Below are positions 1-10,395 of a stretch of DNA of 64,000 nucleotides, piece by piece (within the stretch, counting starts at the first letter, position 1; each line of letters opens with the position of its first letter). A model generated the notes under the pieces. It was not told the DNA's origin and did not search any database. It saw only the letters and a program-made list of their open reading frames with translations. Source of the stretch: Sweltsa coloradensis (lineage: Eukaryota; Arthropoda; Insecta; Plecoptera; Chloroperlidae); assembly GCA_024449915.1 (NCBI GenBank), contig JAMZAV010002024.1, positions 186,001 to 250,000 on the forward strand, read 5' to 3'. The translations under genes were made by a program, and so were the position numbers.

Positions 1-2865
1 TGTCTCTAAAATAACATCACCCATTAAAATTTGGGTAATTGTGACATTTTAAGCCCACCAATCGCCAACTTGGCCTGTTTTCAAGTTGGGAAACGTGTTC
101 AAAATGCGCAGTGTAAGAGGGTACAAAACCATGGTAATAATGGGGGATTTTAACGTGGACTTCTCTAAACCAATACCGAGAAGCAAGACATGGAAAATAT
201 TTTGGGCATTTATAATTTTACGGCTCTTATTACAAAACAAAAAAATTAACTGAAAAAAAAGTAGTTTGTTTTGATAAGAAATTACAAATTTCGTCCACGA
301 TTGCTCCTAAAGTCATCGAGACAGGTTTTTTCGATCACTGCTGTCAAATTATCAGTCTGCCGGTAGTGGGCCAAGCTAAACAGAATAAAAGGGGGCCTAG
401 CTGGAGTAGGCATTAAGGAGGAGAGCATCATTAATTTCATAGAGCAATTAAGGATCCCGGACTGGGGGCGGGATAGATAGGATCCGGATACTGATGGGAA
501 TATAATGAATTTCTAAGAATATTTTTATCCACTTTTCAATACAGCTTTCCCGCTCAGACAATTTCTAGTAAAATCTCGGCGGAGGGGTGGCTAACGGATG
601 AAATAAGAAGGAAATGTCAAGTAAAGAGAGATCTTTTCCAACAAGTAAGAAAACCAGTGCGCCCATTTTCTTGAGCGCTTCCAAGCTTCAAAAAGAGGTT
701 AATAAGGACATCCGGATGGCCAAAAAGGCACATACCAGCAGGCAGATTGGGAAGCTAAAAATAAAGTAAGGCTACATGGGGGTGGTAAAAAGACTTCCCG
801 GTAAGGAAGAGGAGAAGGAAACCGTCCCATTGTTCTGGAAATTGAAGGAAGGGAAATAGCAGATGCAAATAAGTAGCAAATTTGTTAAATGATTATTTCA
901 CAGATATTGCTGATAATATAATTGATACCAAGGCGGGTACGTTGAGGCATGTTTGGCCAAGCAAAGTAAGGGAGGTGTCGGGCGCATTCATAAGATGTGT
1001 TTAAAGGCCTGTTAGCATTAACGAAGTTCGCCAGGTAATAAAAGATTAAAATCAAAGAGGTCACCGGGTGGGATGAGGTGCCCAGTTTTTATCGCCGATG
1101 TGGGCGGTCAAAGCTGAACCGCTAGCAGCTATCTGCAATTCCTCATTCATTTCGGGGACATTTCCGGAAAAGTTGAAATTTTCCACAGTGATACCACTTT
1201 TTAAGAAGGGAAAATGCGGAGAGGCCAGTTTATAGACCCGTGTCGCTGACCCCAAAACTTTTCCAAAGTGTTAGAAAAATTGTTTCTTAAACAACTCGAT
1301 GCCTTCCTGAGGATGAGAATTCTGTCTGAATGCCAACACGGTTTTAGAGCTGGATATTCCACCAAATGGGCAACCTTTCAACTTACACATGCAATCCAAG
1401 GGGCTCTTGAAGAGAAGGAAGTAACAGGGTCCATTATGTGATCTATCAAAGCTTTCGTAAAATAAACCCACGAATTTCTACTTCGCAAATAGATCTTTTG
1501 GGGGATTAGAGATGTCACACTGGCCTGGTAACCTCTTTACTTGTGAAATAGGAAACAGAGGGGGGCCTTGGGCAAGGGGCAAACAATAACGCACTCTAAA
1601 TGGAGACTTATTAAACATGGTGTTCCACAAGGGTCGGTGGTGGGGCCGGTGTTTTATTCTTTACATCAATGACCTTCCTACCAACTTCCCTTGGATTGTT
1701 TGGGTGGTTTATATGCAGATGATGCTAGATTATTATTCGAGCTCTTTTGTAACATGGGTCTCAAAGACAATTTTTTATCATACTGAGAGAGTTAATAGAA
1801 TGGTTTGAAGCCAACAACTTAAGTTAAATTGTGCTAAAACGCAGTTGAGGGAAATTCCAGGCAATTGGTGAGCCAGTACAGATGGTAATAGAACTTGGGG
1901 GGAACTTTTGGGAAAGTTGCAGATCATGCATGTTTCTGGGTTTAACAGTAGATTACAGACTAAAATGGGCTCAGCACATTGAGAACTTGTGTGTAGACTA
2001 ATTTCAGCGTGTTTGTTTTGAGGAAAGTGTAAAGCAGTGTAACCAGAGTACTGCAAAAATGGTGTATTTTCATTCTTCCCAAACTTTGATTCAAATTGGA
2101 TCCTTCTGGGGTAATGCCTCCTCGGCATTAGCTGTTTTTTTGTTGCAAAAAACGGGCTATTAGAATTATGGGCCAACTTACCCAATAGAGGATCATGCAG
2201 GCAGGCTTTTAGAACCCTAGGGGTACTCCACCGTAACAATCTATATAATGGAAATGGCAGTTTTTGTAAATGATAACCCCATGTTTTTACGAGAAAAAGT
2301 GATGTAACACCCCATAACACGAGACAGAAGGACAACCTTCACCAGGAACAAGTAGGGGTAAGGTTGTCTGATAATATCCTACTCAGGCTGGGAGGAAATA
2401 TCAACCACCTCCTGGCTATTAAAAGGGGAGCTTAGGAGACACAGATTTTTAAATTTAAGATGAAAAACCTGGCTGCTGGAAATGGAGTTTTATTCGCTCT
2501 CAGAATATTTTAGTAATAAATTTTAGCACAAACTAATGTAGGTAACTGATTTGCAGTTTGAGCTGCACCTGCATTCTGCAAATAGAATTAGTGAGTTTAT
2601 TCTGGTTTTATTGTGACGATATTCAGTGATTTTATCCTGTGTTATTTATATTTTTGACTCTGTGGAAAGGGTTATTTTAATGAGCTTAGAATGGTCTCTA
2701 GATACTTAGTATACTGTATAGGGAATTTTGTAAATACTTTTTAATGTATGGATTTTACTTATACCAAACCTGGGCAACATCAAATACTCGCCTACCTTGT
2801 AATTGTGTAAGCATATGAGTGCTAAAATTGATGACTAATAAAATGAAATGAAAAGAAATGAAACA
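1..2865 (+). mobile_element. Decayed non-LTR retrotransposon (CR1/Jockey-like LINE), 5' part beyond window
   Basis: Pieces of a LINE ORF2 read in order on the plus strand but in shifting frames. An apurinic endonuclease motif (IMGDFNVDF) lies near 135-165. RT finger/palm pieces (RPVSLTPK near 1231, CQHGFRAGYST near 1330) follow. The RT loop ILYINDLP is at 1656-1680, followed by a corrupted YADD box near 1710. The post-RT pieces LIEWFEANNLKLNCAKTQL (about 1795) and FLGLTVDYRLKWAQHIENL (about 1931) are typical of the CR1/Jockey group. The 3' end is an AATGA-rich tail at about 2838-2865. Many frameshifts and stops mean it cannot encode a working protein. Several breaks fall at G or A runs, so some may be sequencing errors. 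Confidence 0.85.
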
Positions 2866-3531
2866 ACAAATCCATCTTTCAAATCAGTGACGCCACCCAA
2901 GAATAAAACACCGTAAATATTGTGTTATCGTTTAGTTTATTAGTATTTTTAGTTACATTTATCCAAACTCCAAACTGGTCCAAACAGAAAATAGTTTAAC
3001 TTTTGATTAGCATAATAATTATGATTGAGTTTTACTGTTTTAGGTTTTACAAATTAAAATGTTGCTCAGCCCAATTGGCACCACTACGGTTGTCATCTTT
3101 GTGTTTCTACCACTTTCTAGTGATAGGCCTACCAACGACCAACGTAGTTATTTATAATAGGATCTTTGGGCCTAGGCCTAGGCCTACCGGTTATTTTATG
3201 TTGTGATGCATGGTTTTCTGTTGGGAGGATTTTTTTTAATCTAAATAAAAAATTGAACTAGGCCTAGAACTACGCAGGGCGCCTAACAAGTGAGTTCCAG
3301 TTCCGTTACCGCAATTTGCAAAAGTAGGCCTACCCCTGTAATTTAATGCACTCGACATTTGAGTGAAAATAAGGAATAGGCTAGGCCTAGGCTAATTATT
3401 TGTAAATATTAGGCCTAGGCCCCTAGCCTAGGCCTAGGGCCTAGGGTTGGGGAACTTCTTCGGTTGGGGGGGGGGGGGGGGGGTCCAACTTTTCAACACT
3501 TGTTTTTTTTTCAATGAAAACATACGCACCC

Positions 3532-3678
3532 GAAATCCTTTCCGTTACAAAACTACGTTTGTAGGCTGATTGTAGGCCTACGTTAGGTTAGTCGACTTTT
3601 CCGCCTAGTTACCTGCCTGCCGCGCTACTAGTTCTAGGATATTTTTGATAAGAGCGCACCAGAAATCCTTTCCGTTAC
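3532..3678 (+). repeat. 17-bp direct repeat upstream of BABAM1
   Basis: GAAATCCTTTCCGTTAC occurs identically at 3532-3548 and 3662-3678, each preceded by CGCACC. A related TTCCGTTACCGCAA lies near 3300. The pair lies about 200-350 bp before the BABAM1 acceptor, so it could be a regulatory site or merely a relic of a repeat. Confidence 0.5.
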
Positions 3679-3696
3679 AGTAGGCCTTGTTTACAT

Positions 3697-3790
3697 GGAG
3701 GACTGAGTACGGAGTTGAGAACGGATTTTGGTCTCAGTACCTCATGTAAACACATGAAATCAGGTACCGAACCGGTTGGGTTCGGTTGGA
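3697..3790 (+). repeat. Dispersed repeat fragment, second copy at 24525-24615
   Basis: The string TTTTGGTCTCAGTAC, then CATGTAAACACAT, then AATCAGGTACCG and GGTTGGGTTCGGT, is shared in the same order with 24540-24616. The family is not recognised. It lies directly upstream of the BABAM1 acceptor exon. Confidence 0.6.
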
Positions 3791-3871
3791 CCCCCCTAGC
3801 CGAAGAAGTACCCTAGGGCCTAGGCCCTATACCCTTAACCCATAATAATATCTAATCATAATATTTTGTTT

Positions 3872-3873
3872 AG
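3872..3873 (+). other. BABAM1: Probable splice acceptor of the BABAM1 coding exon
   Basis: A pyrimidine-rich ATATTTTGTTTAG precedes GGACCG, 19 nt before the BABAM1 start codon. This looks like a 3' splice site, so the gene probably has a non-coding 5' exon. The donor exon cannot be identified by eye. Confidence 0.5.
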
Positions 3874-3892
3874 GGACCGATAGACTTCTACA

Positions 3893-4825
3893 ATGGATTC
3901 TGACACTGAAACCCAGATCGTCGATCAAAATCATTCTCAAAACCAGACTGAAAATAGAATAAGAGGCCCTAGAACTGTGGGTCACGATACAGGCCTAGCC
4001 GTAGAAACTGGATCGTCGAGATCTTCTTCGAGCTGTTCTGTAATAGAAGAAACTCAGAAAGACCCCTTGGACGACAATAACTTGGGTGAAGAAGCTAAGG
4101 ACGAGAAAATTGTGATTTCGCGAAAGTTGCCAAATGCTAATGTCCCAGAGAAAATCGTGCTTTGTATTGACACATCGGAGGATCCTAACCATACTCCGTT
4201 TAAACTTGGTGATGGCACTAAGTATCCTCCTTTGTACATGATTAAGAGGGTTACTGAGATTTTCATGCATCTTAAGAACACTATCAACAAGGTTCATGAA
4301 TTTGCTCTTGTTGTTTTGCACGGAAATGAAACAGATTGGGTACGTGACTTTACAAGTGACACACGTGCAATAGTCAGTGAACTAGAGAAGCTAACTCCTA
4401 CACCACAAGAGGACGTATTCAACCTCTCTTCACTTTTTGATGTATTACGATCACATATTCTGTTGCCACCGACGGTGAATGATCCGGATAACAATGCACC
4501 TGATTTTGTTCCAAGAGTGATCTTTCTCTACAGTCGTTCTAAATGCATGCCTGCATTTTTGAATGGGCGTGACTCATTTCATGATCTAACTCGTTGCATA
4601 TATTTCACTTTGGATATAATCTATATCCATGAAGATGTATCGGATGACAACAAATGTGAAGAGATTTTCCGTGTTTTGAACGAACTAGATCATGAAGGAT
4701 TCTCTTACATGTTTGATGTGTTAAGAAATGCAACAAAGCTACACGACCACATGGCAAAGCTTCTAGCTCATCCTTTGCAGCGACCTTTACAAAAACAAGC
4801 TGCATATAAATTGGAATGTGCATAA
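3893..4825 (+). CDS. BABAM1: BRISC and BRCA1-A complex member 1 (MERIT40/NBA1), complete in one exon
   Basis: The 310-residue product matches BABAM1, the VWA-like scaffold that holds together the BRCC36 deubiquitinase assemblies BRCA1-A (nuclear, DNA double-strand-break repair) and BRISC (cytoplasmic). Both cleave K63-linked ubiquitin. Residues 1-80 are acidic and Ser-rich, probably disordered. The VWA-like fold starts at EKIVLCIDTSED (86-97) and continues through HEFALVVLHG (135-144), PRVIFLYSRS (207-216) and FTLDIIYIHED (238-248). The C terminus keeps the hallmark KLLAHPLQRP (289-298), known in the family for contacting BRE/BABAM2. Its length is close to the human protein (about 329). The start ACAATGG has a good context. 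Vertebrate orthologues have several coding exons, so the single open exon is notable. It may reflect intron loss or an old retrocopy, but no frameshift or poly-A tract marks it as a pseudogene. Confidence 0.95.
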   Translation: MDSDTETQIVDQNHSQNQTENRIRGPRTVGHDTGLAVETGSSRSSSSCSVIEETQKDPLDDNNLGEEAKDEKIVISRKLPNANVPEKIVLCIDTSEDPNHTPFKLGDGTKYPPLYMIKRVTEIFMHLKNTINKVHEFALVVLHGNETDWVRDFTSDTRAIVSELEKLTPTPQEDVFNLSSLFDVLRSHILLPPTVNDPDNNAPDFVPRVIFLYSRSKCMPAFLNGRDSFHDLTRCIYFTLDIIYIHEDVSDDNKCEEIFRVLNELDHEGFSYMFDVLRNATKLHDHMAKLLAHPLQRPLQKQAAYKLECA

Positions 4826-5040
4826 AATATAAACTTTCAACTCAGTCAAGTTAAAATATTAATCATATTATTGAGGTTTAGGCATAGGCCGTAGGCCTAC
4901 CTGTCAAATCGTTTAGTTTATTCAATTCAATTCAGTCTTTATTTAGCGACTCTGCGCTAGGCCTATTCATATGTTCTATTACCTATAGGCCTATGGACAA
5001 ATAGTAGGCCTATATATTATTGTTTGTTCTAAGGAGTAAA

Positions 5041-5046
5041 AATAAA
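5041..5046 (+). terminator. BABAM1: Candidate polyadenylation signal of BABAM1
   Basis: AATAAA lies 216 nt after the BABAM1 stop codon and is the first canonical hexamer downstream. A transcript end about 10-30 nt later would be expected. Confidence 0.5.
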
Positions 5047-5333
5047 ACTCAAAATAATAATTTTGGAGCATAATATTAGCCGAGGACACAATTTGTCCCT
5101 AATCTGGAGAACGACCCATAACTGCAAGCCTGAGTAGAGGGAATCATTGTTATTTTAGGCCTTGGCCTATCAAAATTATAGTAGGCCTAAAGTAAAGTAA
5201 AGTAAAGTTTTATTTGCCATATATTATGTGAATCTTCCTTCAAAGACTTTAACTAACACAACTAACTAGGCCTATAATAACCTACTTTCATTTTACTTTT
5301 TCATTTTGAGAGCCTAATCTCGTTAATTTAGTA

Positions 5334-5874
5334 GGTAACGGAGTGGATAGTCGTACGGTCAGCCATATTACTAGTGCAAAATTGGTCATACGGTCATCGA
5401 CGATATCACCTAACTAGGCCAATAGTTACAAACATCACAGTACAGTGTGGCATAGTGGTAGCGCGTCCGAATTCTATGCGAAAGGTCGGCGGTTCAAATC
5501 TTCGTTAGGTCGTTTTTTTTACCGTTGTATTTAGGTCCATGTTTTTCTGCAAATGATTTCCCTACAGTCGGCCCCGTCGCAAACGCAATAATTCTAGATG
5601 ATAAAATTGTTTAAAAAGTGCTAGGCCTAGAGGCCTATTTGAAGGAAAAGCCTTATCTCTCTCTACACGTTAACGTTTAGGCAGCCTAAAAAGGACTATT
5701 GTTTAAAATAGCATTGTTAAAGGTCTTGAAGGTTTTTTTTTGTTACTAAAACAGCAAAAATGGACGACGGAAGGACGACACTTTTATTACGGCGCGCCTT
5801 TATCCAATCAAATCATTGGCCATATGACTACATTTGCCCTAGTAATACGGCTGACCGTACGACTATCCACGGCC
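5334..5874. mobile_element. Non-autonomous DNA transposon (hAT-like) with 8-bp target duplication
   Basis: The inverted ends read GTGGATAGTCGTACGGTCAG (5342-5361) and the complement at 5850-5869. They continue inward to about 38 bp with few mismatches. The flanking octamer ATTTAGTA occurs at 5326-5333 and again at 5875-5882, which fits the 8-bp duplication of hAT transposases. There is no transposase ORF, so it is a MITE-like passenger. It contains a tRNA-like unit (5444-5521), tracts of T and TAGGCCTA motifs. The outermost 8 bases of the two ends do not pair well. Confidence 0.75.
5444..5521 (+). repeat. tRNA-derived Pol III unit (SINE head or tRNA pseudogene)
   Basis: A tRNA A-box-like TGGCATAGTGGTAGCGCG (5448-5465) and B-box-like GGTTCAAATC (5491-5500) have normal spacing and are followed by an uninterrupted T run (5513-5520) that would end Pol III transcription. 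The T stem does not pair properly, so this is not a functional tRNA gene. It sits inside the hAT-like element. Confidence 0.65.
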
Positions 5875-5882
5875 ATTTAGTA

Positions 5883-7149
5883 AACCTCATAAAGGCCTGA
5901 ATCAAGATTGACCAATTCATCTAGACCTAGGTCTATCTTAGTCCCATCCCATCACACAATCTAGAAAATGTAGCCAAGTCCCTACAGAACATTTGGGTAG
6001 GCTTAAGGCACAGGACATCCTGCTAATGATTTTATTTTACATTAATTTAGTCTTAATTGACTGACTCCAAGTAAACCTAAACAAAACTTTGTTATGACAT
6101 AGGATAGGTCTAAAGTAAAAGTAGGCCTACAGAGCAAGATACCAAATACCTACATTCATTTTTCAGAAGCTCATTGCAGTGGAACAGTAGGCCTACATTT
6201 TCCATAGATCTATAGACCGACATTAGTTAGGGTACCTATTTGAAAATATTCTAGTGTCGCATTTGCAACAAGCAACAAAAAAATGTACCTAATTCTAAAT
6301 TTGCTATTCCAGTAGAATAGCATATTGTTCCAACTGTGACATGCTTTTAATATTACTACCGGTTGCAGTTTCGTCACACCACACTGCTTTTACTGTGTTG
6401 GGTACAACCTAAAAGTTTTATTTAGTCAATGCGTAGGATAACCTATTACGGACTTTTTACGGTAGGGTGCTAGACCTACATGGATGACAGATTGTCAACC
6501 TTATCTTTTGTGTATTTAGGCCTAAGGTTTAATTTAAACTTGCATCTTTTAATGTTGTTGTTTCATTGACACAAGTTTGACAAAAGCAAAATTTTGTGTG
6601 TGCAACTTAGGAAAATTGCATAGGTAGGCCTGAGCCTATTAGTAGGGGCTAGCAAGAGTGCTTAATTCAACAACAATTTTTGTGATGCACTGCAGGCCTA
6701 AATGGTTTCAGCATTTGCATAATATGGCACTACAATCTAATACTAAAATGATATACGTACCTATAGGCCTAGGCCTAGGGGTACTGAATTTTATTTTACA
6801 GGCTACCTGTGTGAGTCCAGGCCTCCATTACCATTGTATTATTATGAGATCTATTTGTAAGTTCATGCGTCTTGTAGGCATATAATCTGATTTCATAATT
6901 AAATTGATTAATTTTATAAACAAATTGTTTTTTACTTGTAGCTTTCTGTCTAAGCCTAAGGTGATGGAATAGATGGATTTATGATGGACTTAAGTCCATC
7001 AGTTCTTGAGTTAAGAATTTGTAAACGGTGACTTTGGAGCCGTCCTAGCATAGCATTGGGTTGGCTTGGTCGCTTTGGTTTACTGTCCCCCACTGAAAAT
7101 CAGTTATTACTGAGTGGGTAGACTCTAAATACGGATTTATTTATTTATT
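5883..7149. other. Intergenic stretch without recognisable gene
   Basis: Only scattered TAGGCCTA motifs and short open frames of fewer than 80 codons without protein-like features are seen. CTGAGTGGGTAGACTCTAAATAC, which recurs near 54785, begins at about 7110 and runs into a TTTATTTATTTATT tract. Confidence 0.5.
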
Positions 7150-8155
7150 CAAAGTTGTTCTAAAGTCGTTGTTGGACGAGTGAGTGAGTCATGTGTTGAG
7201 TAGGCCTACTATATCCGGTAACATTCCCTTTCTTCCCCGTACCTAAAGCCTCCCTAGCCTACACATTATGGCCTTACAGAGTTACAGTTGACGCGTACTT
7301 AGGCCTATACCAATTAAACTTAAAATTTGTATTATTTATACCAATATAATTGGATGAGCAAAGCGAAGACTTCAATTTCACTGACCCCCAAAAAATTTAG
7401 CTCGGGTGTTTTTTTTTGTTTGTATTTTTGTCTGTTTGTTTGCTCTCTACCGGGCAAACGGCATATGCGATCTTGATGAAAATTTGAGGGGACCTTCGAA
7501 ATCTCTGAACTTAGAGGTGTATTGTTTTTGGGTACAACCGAAGAAATATTTCTCATGAATATCGTACTTTTATGATTTTTTTCGATTTTTAGCGCGATAT
7601 TTTCGTGACATTTGGGCCGATTCTGACCAAACGGGTGGGGCTACAACGTTCATATTATACATGGACATTAAGATTATGGTGATGTATTGCTTTATGAAAA
7701 AAAAAATGAAAAAGTTAGCCAGAATCCATAGAATAAAGGTGTTAATATGAGTTTTTTGAGGTTTATAATAGCAATTAACAAGTAACAATAGAAACTTGAC
7801 AACAATCAGTAATCACCTACAATGCATTCGAAAAGCACTTGCAAAGGTAAAGTGGTTCTACGCCAACTAAAAACTTACAAAAAGCTCATCCATCAACGCG
7901 GCGGGACTTTAGCGTTTTCCTAGTTATCAAACTTAAATGCAAATGTTCCCGGGTACTCAACACATGACTTGCTCACTCGTCTAACAACAACTTTGGCGTT
8001 TTCCTAGTCTAGCTGACTAAGGCGCCGCTATACCCAAAATGTGGGAGACCTGGGTTCAATCCCCTGGTCTGGAAAGATTTGTAATTTCCGGTTTGTTTTA
8101 AAATAATGATAGAACACGTTTTGAAATGCAACACATTTCCTTTGACACTGTTATT
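7150..8155 (-). mobile_element. HINE-4 copy b, reversed, interrupted by HINE-2a
   Basis: The segment is the reverse complement of the 61000-61424 unit. The reversed 3' end (AAAGTCGTTGTTGGACGAGT) is at about 7158, the GGCCTCCCTAGCCTA-like body follows at 7240-7275, and the internal terminus-like copy ends in CTAG at 8004-8007. The tRNA-like piece with B box GGGTTCAATCCC lies at 8050-8062. HINE-2a interrupts it at 7350-7923. The two halves join as in the uninterrupted copies. The 5' portion fades out near 8155. Confidence 0.75.
7350..7923 (+). mobile_element. HINE-2 copy a (Helentron-associated element)
   Basis: It starts TTGGATGAGCAAAGCGAAGAC and ends in a hairpin with stem AACGC/GCGTT followed by TTTTCCTAG, with host T next. 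The inverted 5' motif CTCATCCA lies just before the hairpin. The interior has a T tract, GTCTGTTTGTTTGC and GCGATCTTGATGAAAATTTG. No coding capacity is seen. It is inserted within HINE-4b, so it is the younger of the two. Confidence 0.8.
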
Positions 8156-8222
8156 TGTTTAATTTGCTTTAATTAAGAATGTTTTGATAAACATGTATAC
8201 CTACTTTTTTTCACAATGATAA

Positions 8223-8660
8223 TTAGATGAGGGAGCGGAGCGACTGACTTCTGAGTATCTCCATTCAACTCAAATGGCGCTTATGTTTTGATTCTGTATG
8301 CGTGTGTGTGTACATCGAAAATCAGCCGAATCGCTGAACAGATTGCTCTGAAATTTGTAACAGACATTCGGTATGAGTTTACTGAGAACTGCTCACAAAA
8401 TCAGCTAGATCCATTGAGATTTAAACCTACAAGAAATAAAAAATTGAAAAATAAGCTGCTAATGTGTAGGAATTATTTTAACAAATGGTTTTGTTTTTGA
8501 AAAAAAATATTTCTTGTTTGTTATTGTCTGCCTGTAAAAAACAGTGCACAAGGTGTATCGAATCTTGCACGCTCAAGGTACCCCCAATAGAGCTGGAAGA
8601 TCGAATAAACTTTACAATCTTTACACGTATTTCGTACTGGCTATGTTTTTCCGTGGTAAG
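8223..8660 (+). mobile_element. HINE-4 copy c, 5' half only
   Basis: The 5' end ATGAGGGAGCGGAGCGAC and the body (CATTCAACTCAAA, AAAATCAGCCGAATCGCTGA, CAAGGTACCCCCAA, TACACGTATTTCGTACTGGC) match 60571-60985 in order. The 3' half is replaced at about 8660 by sequence beginning GGGAGACCGGGTC, which belongs to another repeat. Confidence 0.75.
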
Positions 8661-8878
8661 GGAGACCGGGTCTTGTCCCAGGGTTAAGTTGTCACAGCGC
8701 TATTTTATCCTCTACAGTTGGTACTATGGCAACGTGACCGTAGCTGTATTATGTGTCACCGCTTTCTATAACTGAGGTGCTAGTTTCATCCAGATCGGCC
8801 GAGGGGTTTAGTTTTTATAAAGAAAACGGTGTTTTTCAGCCAAGAAAGTAATTTTTTGTGGTTTCAGAACTTTTGTAA
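8661..8878. repeat. Remnant of a GGGGAGAC...GTTGTCACA repeat and unassigned DNA
   Basis: GGGAGACCGGGTC plus AAGTTGTCACAG near 8664-8698 recurs, inverted, at 11790-11810 and near 11600-11630. The remainder has no recognisable feature. Confidence 0.4.
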
Positions 8879-9556
8879 TTAAGCGAGCGCTTCCATTTGA
8901 CTCTGCCGGAAAAAATAGTCACTGTTTTTTTGTTTTTTTATTATGTCTTGCCATAACGTTTGAACGGAGGTTTGGATCGAGTTGAAATTTGGACCATCCG
9001 CAAGCTTCGATCTGGATTGAATACCATTAGTTTTGTGGCAAAATCGTTCAAAAAGTTACGAAGTTACATTTAAAGTTAATCGAAAGTTTTTTTTCCAAAC
9101 TAAACGGCGACAAAATCTGAGGTGGCCAAATCATTTAGAATGTCCGTCCGGTCACGAATATGTTAATTTTATTTTGATCCGATAAGTAGTGTAGATGGAA
9201 ATTACATTTTAACAAAATTAACGTTACCATGGCAACAAAAAGTCGCACGAGGTTTCTGGCCACTATGCACTGCCACCTAGAAGTAATCAAAATACTATCG
9301 AGGAAGCAGTGTATTATTTGTTACCAAAGAGTTAAAATAGTTTTCCCAAGGAAATGATGTCAAGGTCCTCTAGATGGCGGTGGATTTTATCCACAAAGTA
9401 AGGTTTACCCAAATACCTTGACAATAATAAATAATATTGAAAACATGGCCCCGTGGACAGCGAACGTCGCAAATTTTAAAATTTAAAAAATGTGCCATGT
9501 GGGTCTAGCTATAGCATGTGCTCGCTTATCAACGCGTCCAACTGAGCGTATCCTAG
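8879..9556 (+). mobile_element. HINE-3 copy a, divergent interior
   Basis: It begins TTAAGCGAGCGCTTCCATTTGA and ends with a hairpin containing CGCGTCCAACTGAGCG and CCTAG at 9552-9556. The interior is the alternative body also found inside copies f and k (CGGAGGTTTGGATCGAGTTG, GTGGCAAAATCGTTCAAAAA, CTAGATGGCGGTGGATTTTA). Its last base directly abuts the first base of HINE-1a. Confidence 0.75.
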
Positions 9557-9635
9557 TTGGATGAGCGTAGCGAGCGTAGCGAGCGAAGCGAAGATTCCAT
9601 TCTACTACACTGGAGAAAAAAATCCGGAATGTTTT

Positions 9636-9667
<32 letters not shown>

Positions 9668-10351
9668 TTTTTTATTTTTGTCTGTTTGTCCGCACGATTC
9701 CGGCTAAACCGATACTCCGATTGAGATGAAATTTTATGGAGGCCTTCGAAATCTCTGAACTTAGAACTGCCACGTTTTTGAGCGCAATCGGAAAATTATT
9801 TCTCATGAAAATCGCAATTTTACGATTTTTTTCGATTTTTTAAAAATTTCTTTGACTTATAACACCTACATGCTTTATCCGATTTTAATGATTTTTGCAC
9901 AGAACCTTTATTTTATGAATTTAGATATTCTTGTGAAATTTTAGCGCAATTGAAAAAATATTTATCATAAAAATCGAAATTTTACGGGTTTTTTCTTTTT
10001 TTAAACAATTCTTTGACTTATAACACCTACATGCTTTATCCGATTGTAATGATTTTTTCGCAGAACCTTAATTTTATGATTTTATATATAAGTGTTAAAT
10101 TTGAGCGCAATCGAGAAATTATTTCTTATAAAAATCGCAATTTTACGATTTTTTTTAACAATTACGATTAATAAATTCAAAAATTTAAGTTTATTTTTAA
10201 TTTAATTTAATTTAATTTAATTTAATTTAAAAAGAATTCAACTTAGTAATGATTTTTCCACAGAACAACAGAAAATTCGCATAACACATGGCAGCTCAAT
10301 GCACCAATTACGCTCATCCAACAACGCGGCGGGACTTAAGCGTTTTCCTAG
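9557..10351 (+). mobile_element. HINE-1 copy a
   Basis: It starts TTGGATGAGCGTAGCGAGCG and contains CCGGAATG plus a long T tract (about 9630-9673). Then follow three related sub-repeats of about 130-145 bp, built from GAGCGCAATCG, a CATGAAAATCGCAATTTTACG-like string and GTAGGTGTTATAAGTC-like strings. Near the end are TACGCTCATCCAA (the inverted start) and a hairpin AACGC/GCGTT, finishing CCTAG. It pairs with copy b as an inverted repeat. Confidence 0.85.
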
Positions 10352-10395
10352 TAGTACTTAATATGTTCAAAATATGGTACTGATGAACATTTATA

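Larger units (their letters stand above)
2866..3873. other. Upstream region of BABAM1, rich in TAGGCCTA motifs
   Basis: I see no gene here. The stretch holds many overlapping TAGGCCTA/CCTAGGCC palindromes (3165-3445) and an 18-base G run at 3466-3483. A 17-bp direct repeat (GAAATCCTTTCCGTTAC) occurs at 3532-3548 and 3662-3678. A segment at about 3697-3790 recurs at 24525-24615. It must contain the promoter and probably a non-coding first exon of BABAM1, but no TATA box or initiator can be fixed by eye. Confidence 0.6.

Noticed and set aside
1778..2335. A 185-codon frame antisense to the first LINE
   Set aside because: The plus strand encodes recognisable LINE fragments over the same bases, and the antisense product has no protein-like features.
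5444..5521. A functional tRNA gene
   Set aside because: Boxes are present, but the T stem and acceptor stem do not pair, so it is a derived Pol III unit.
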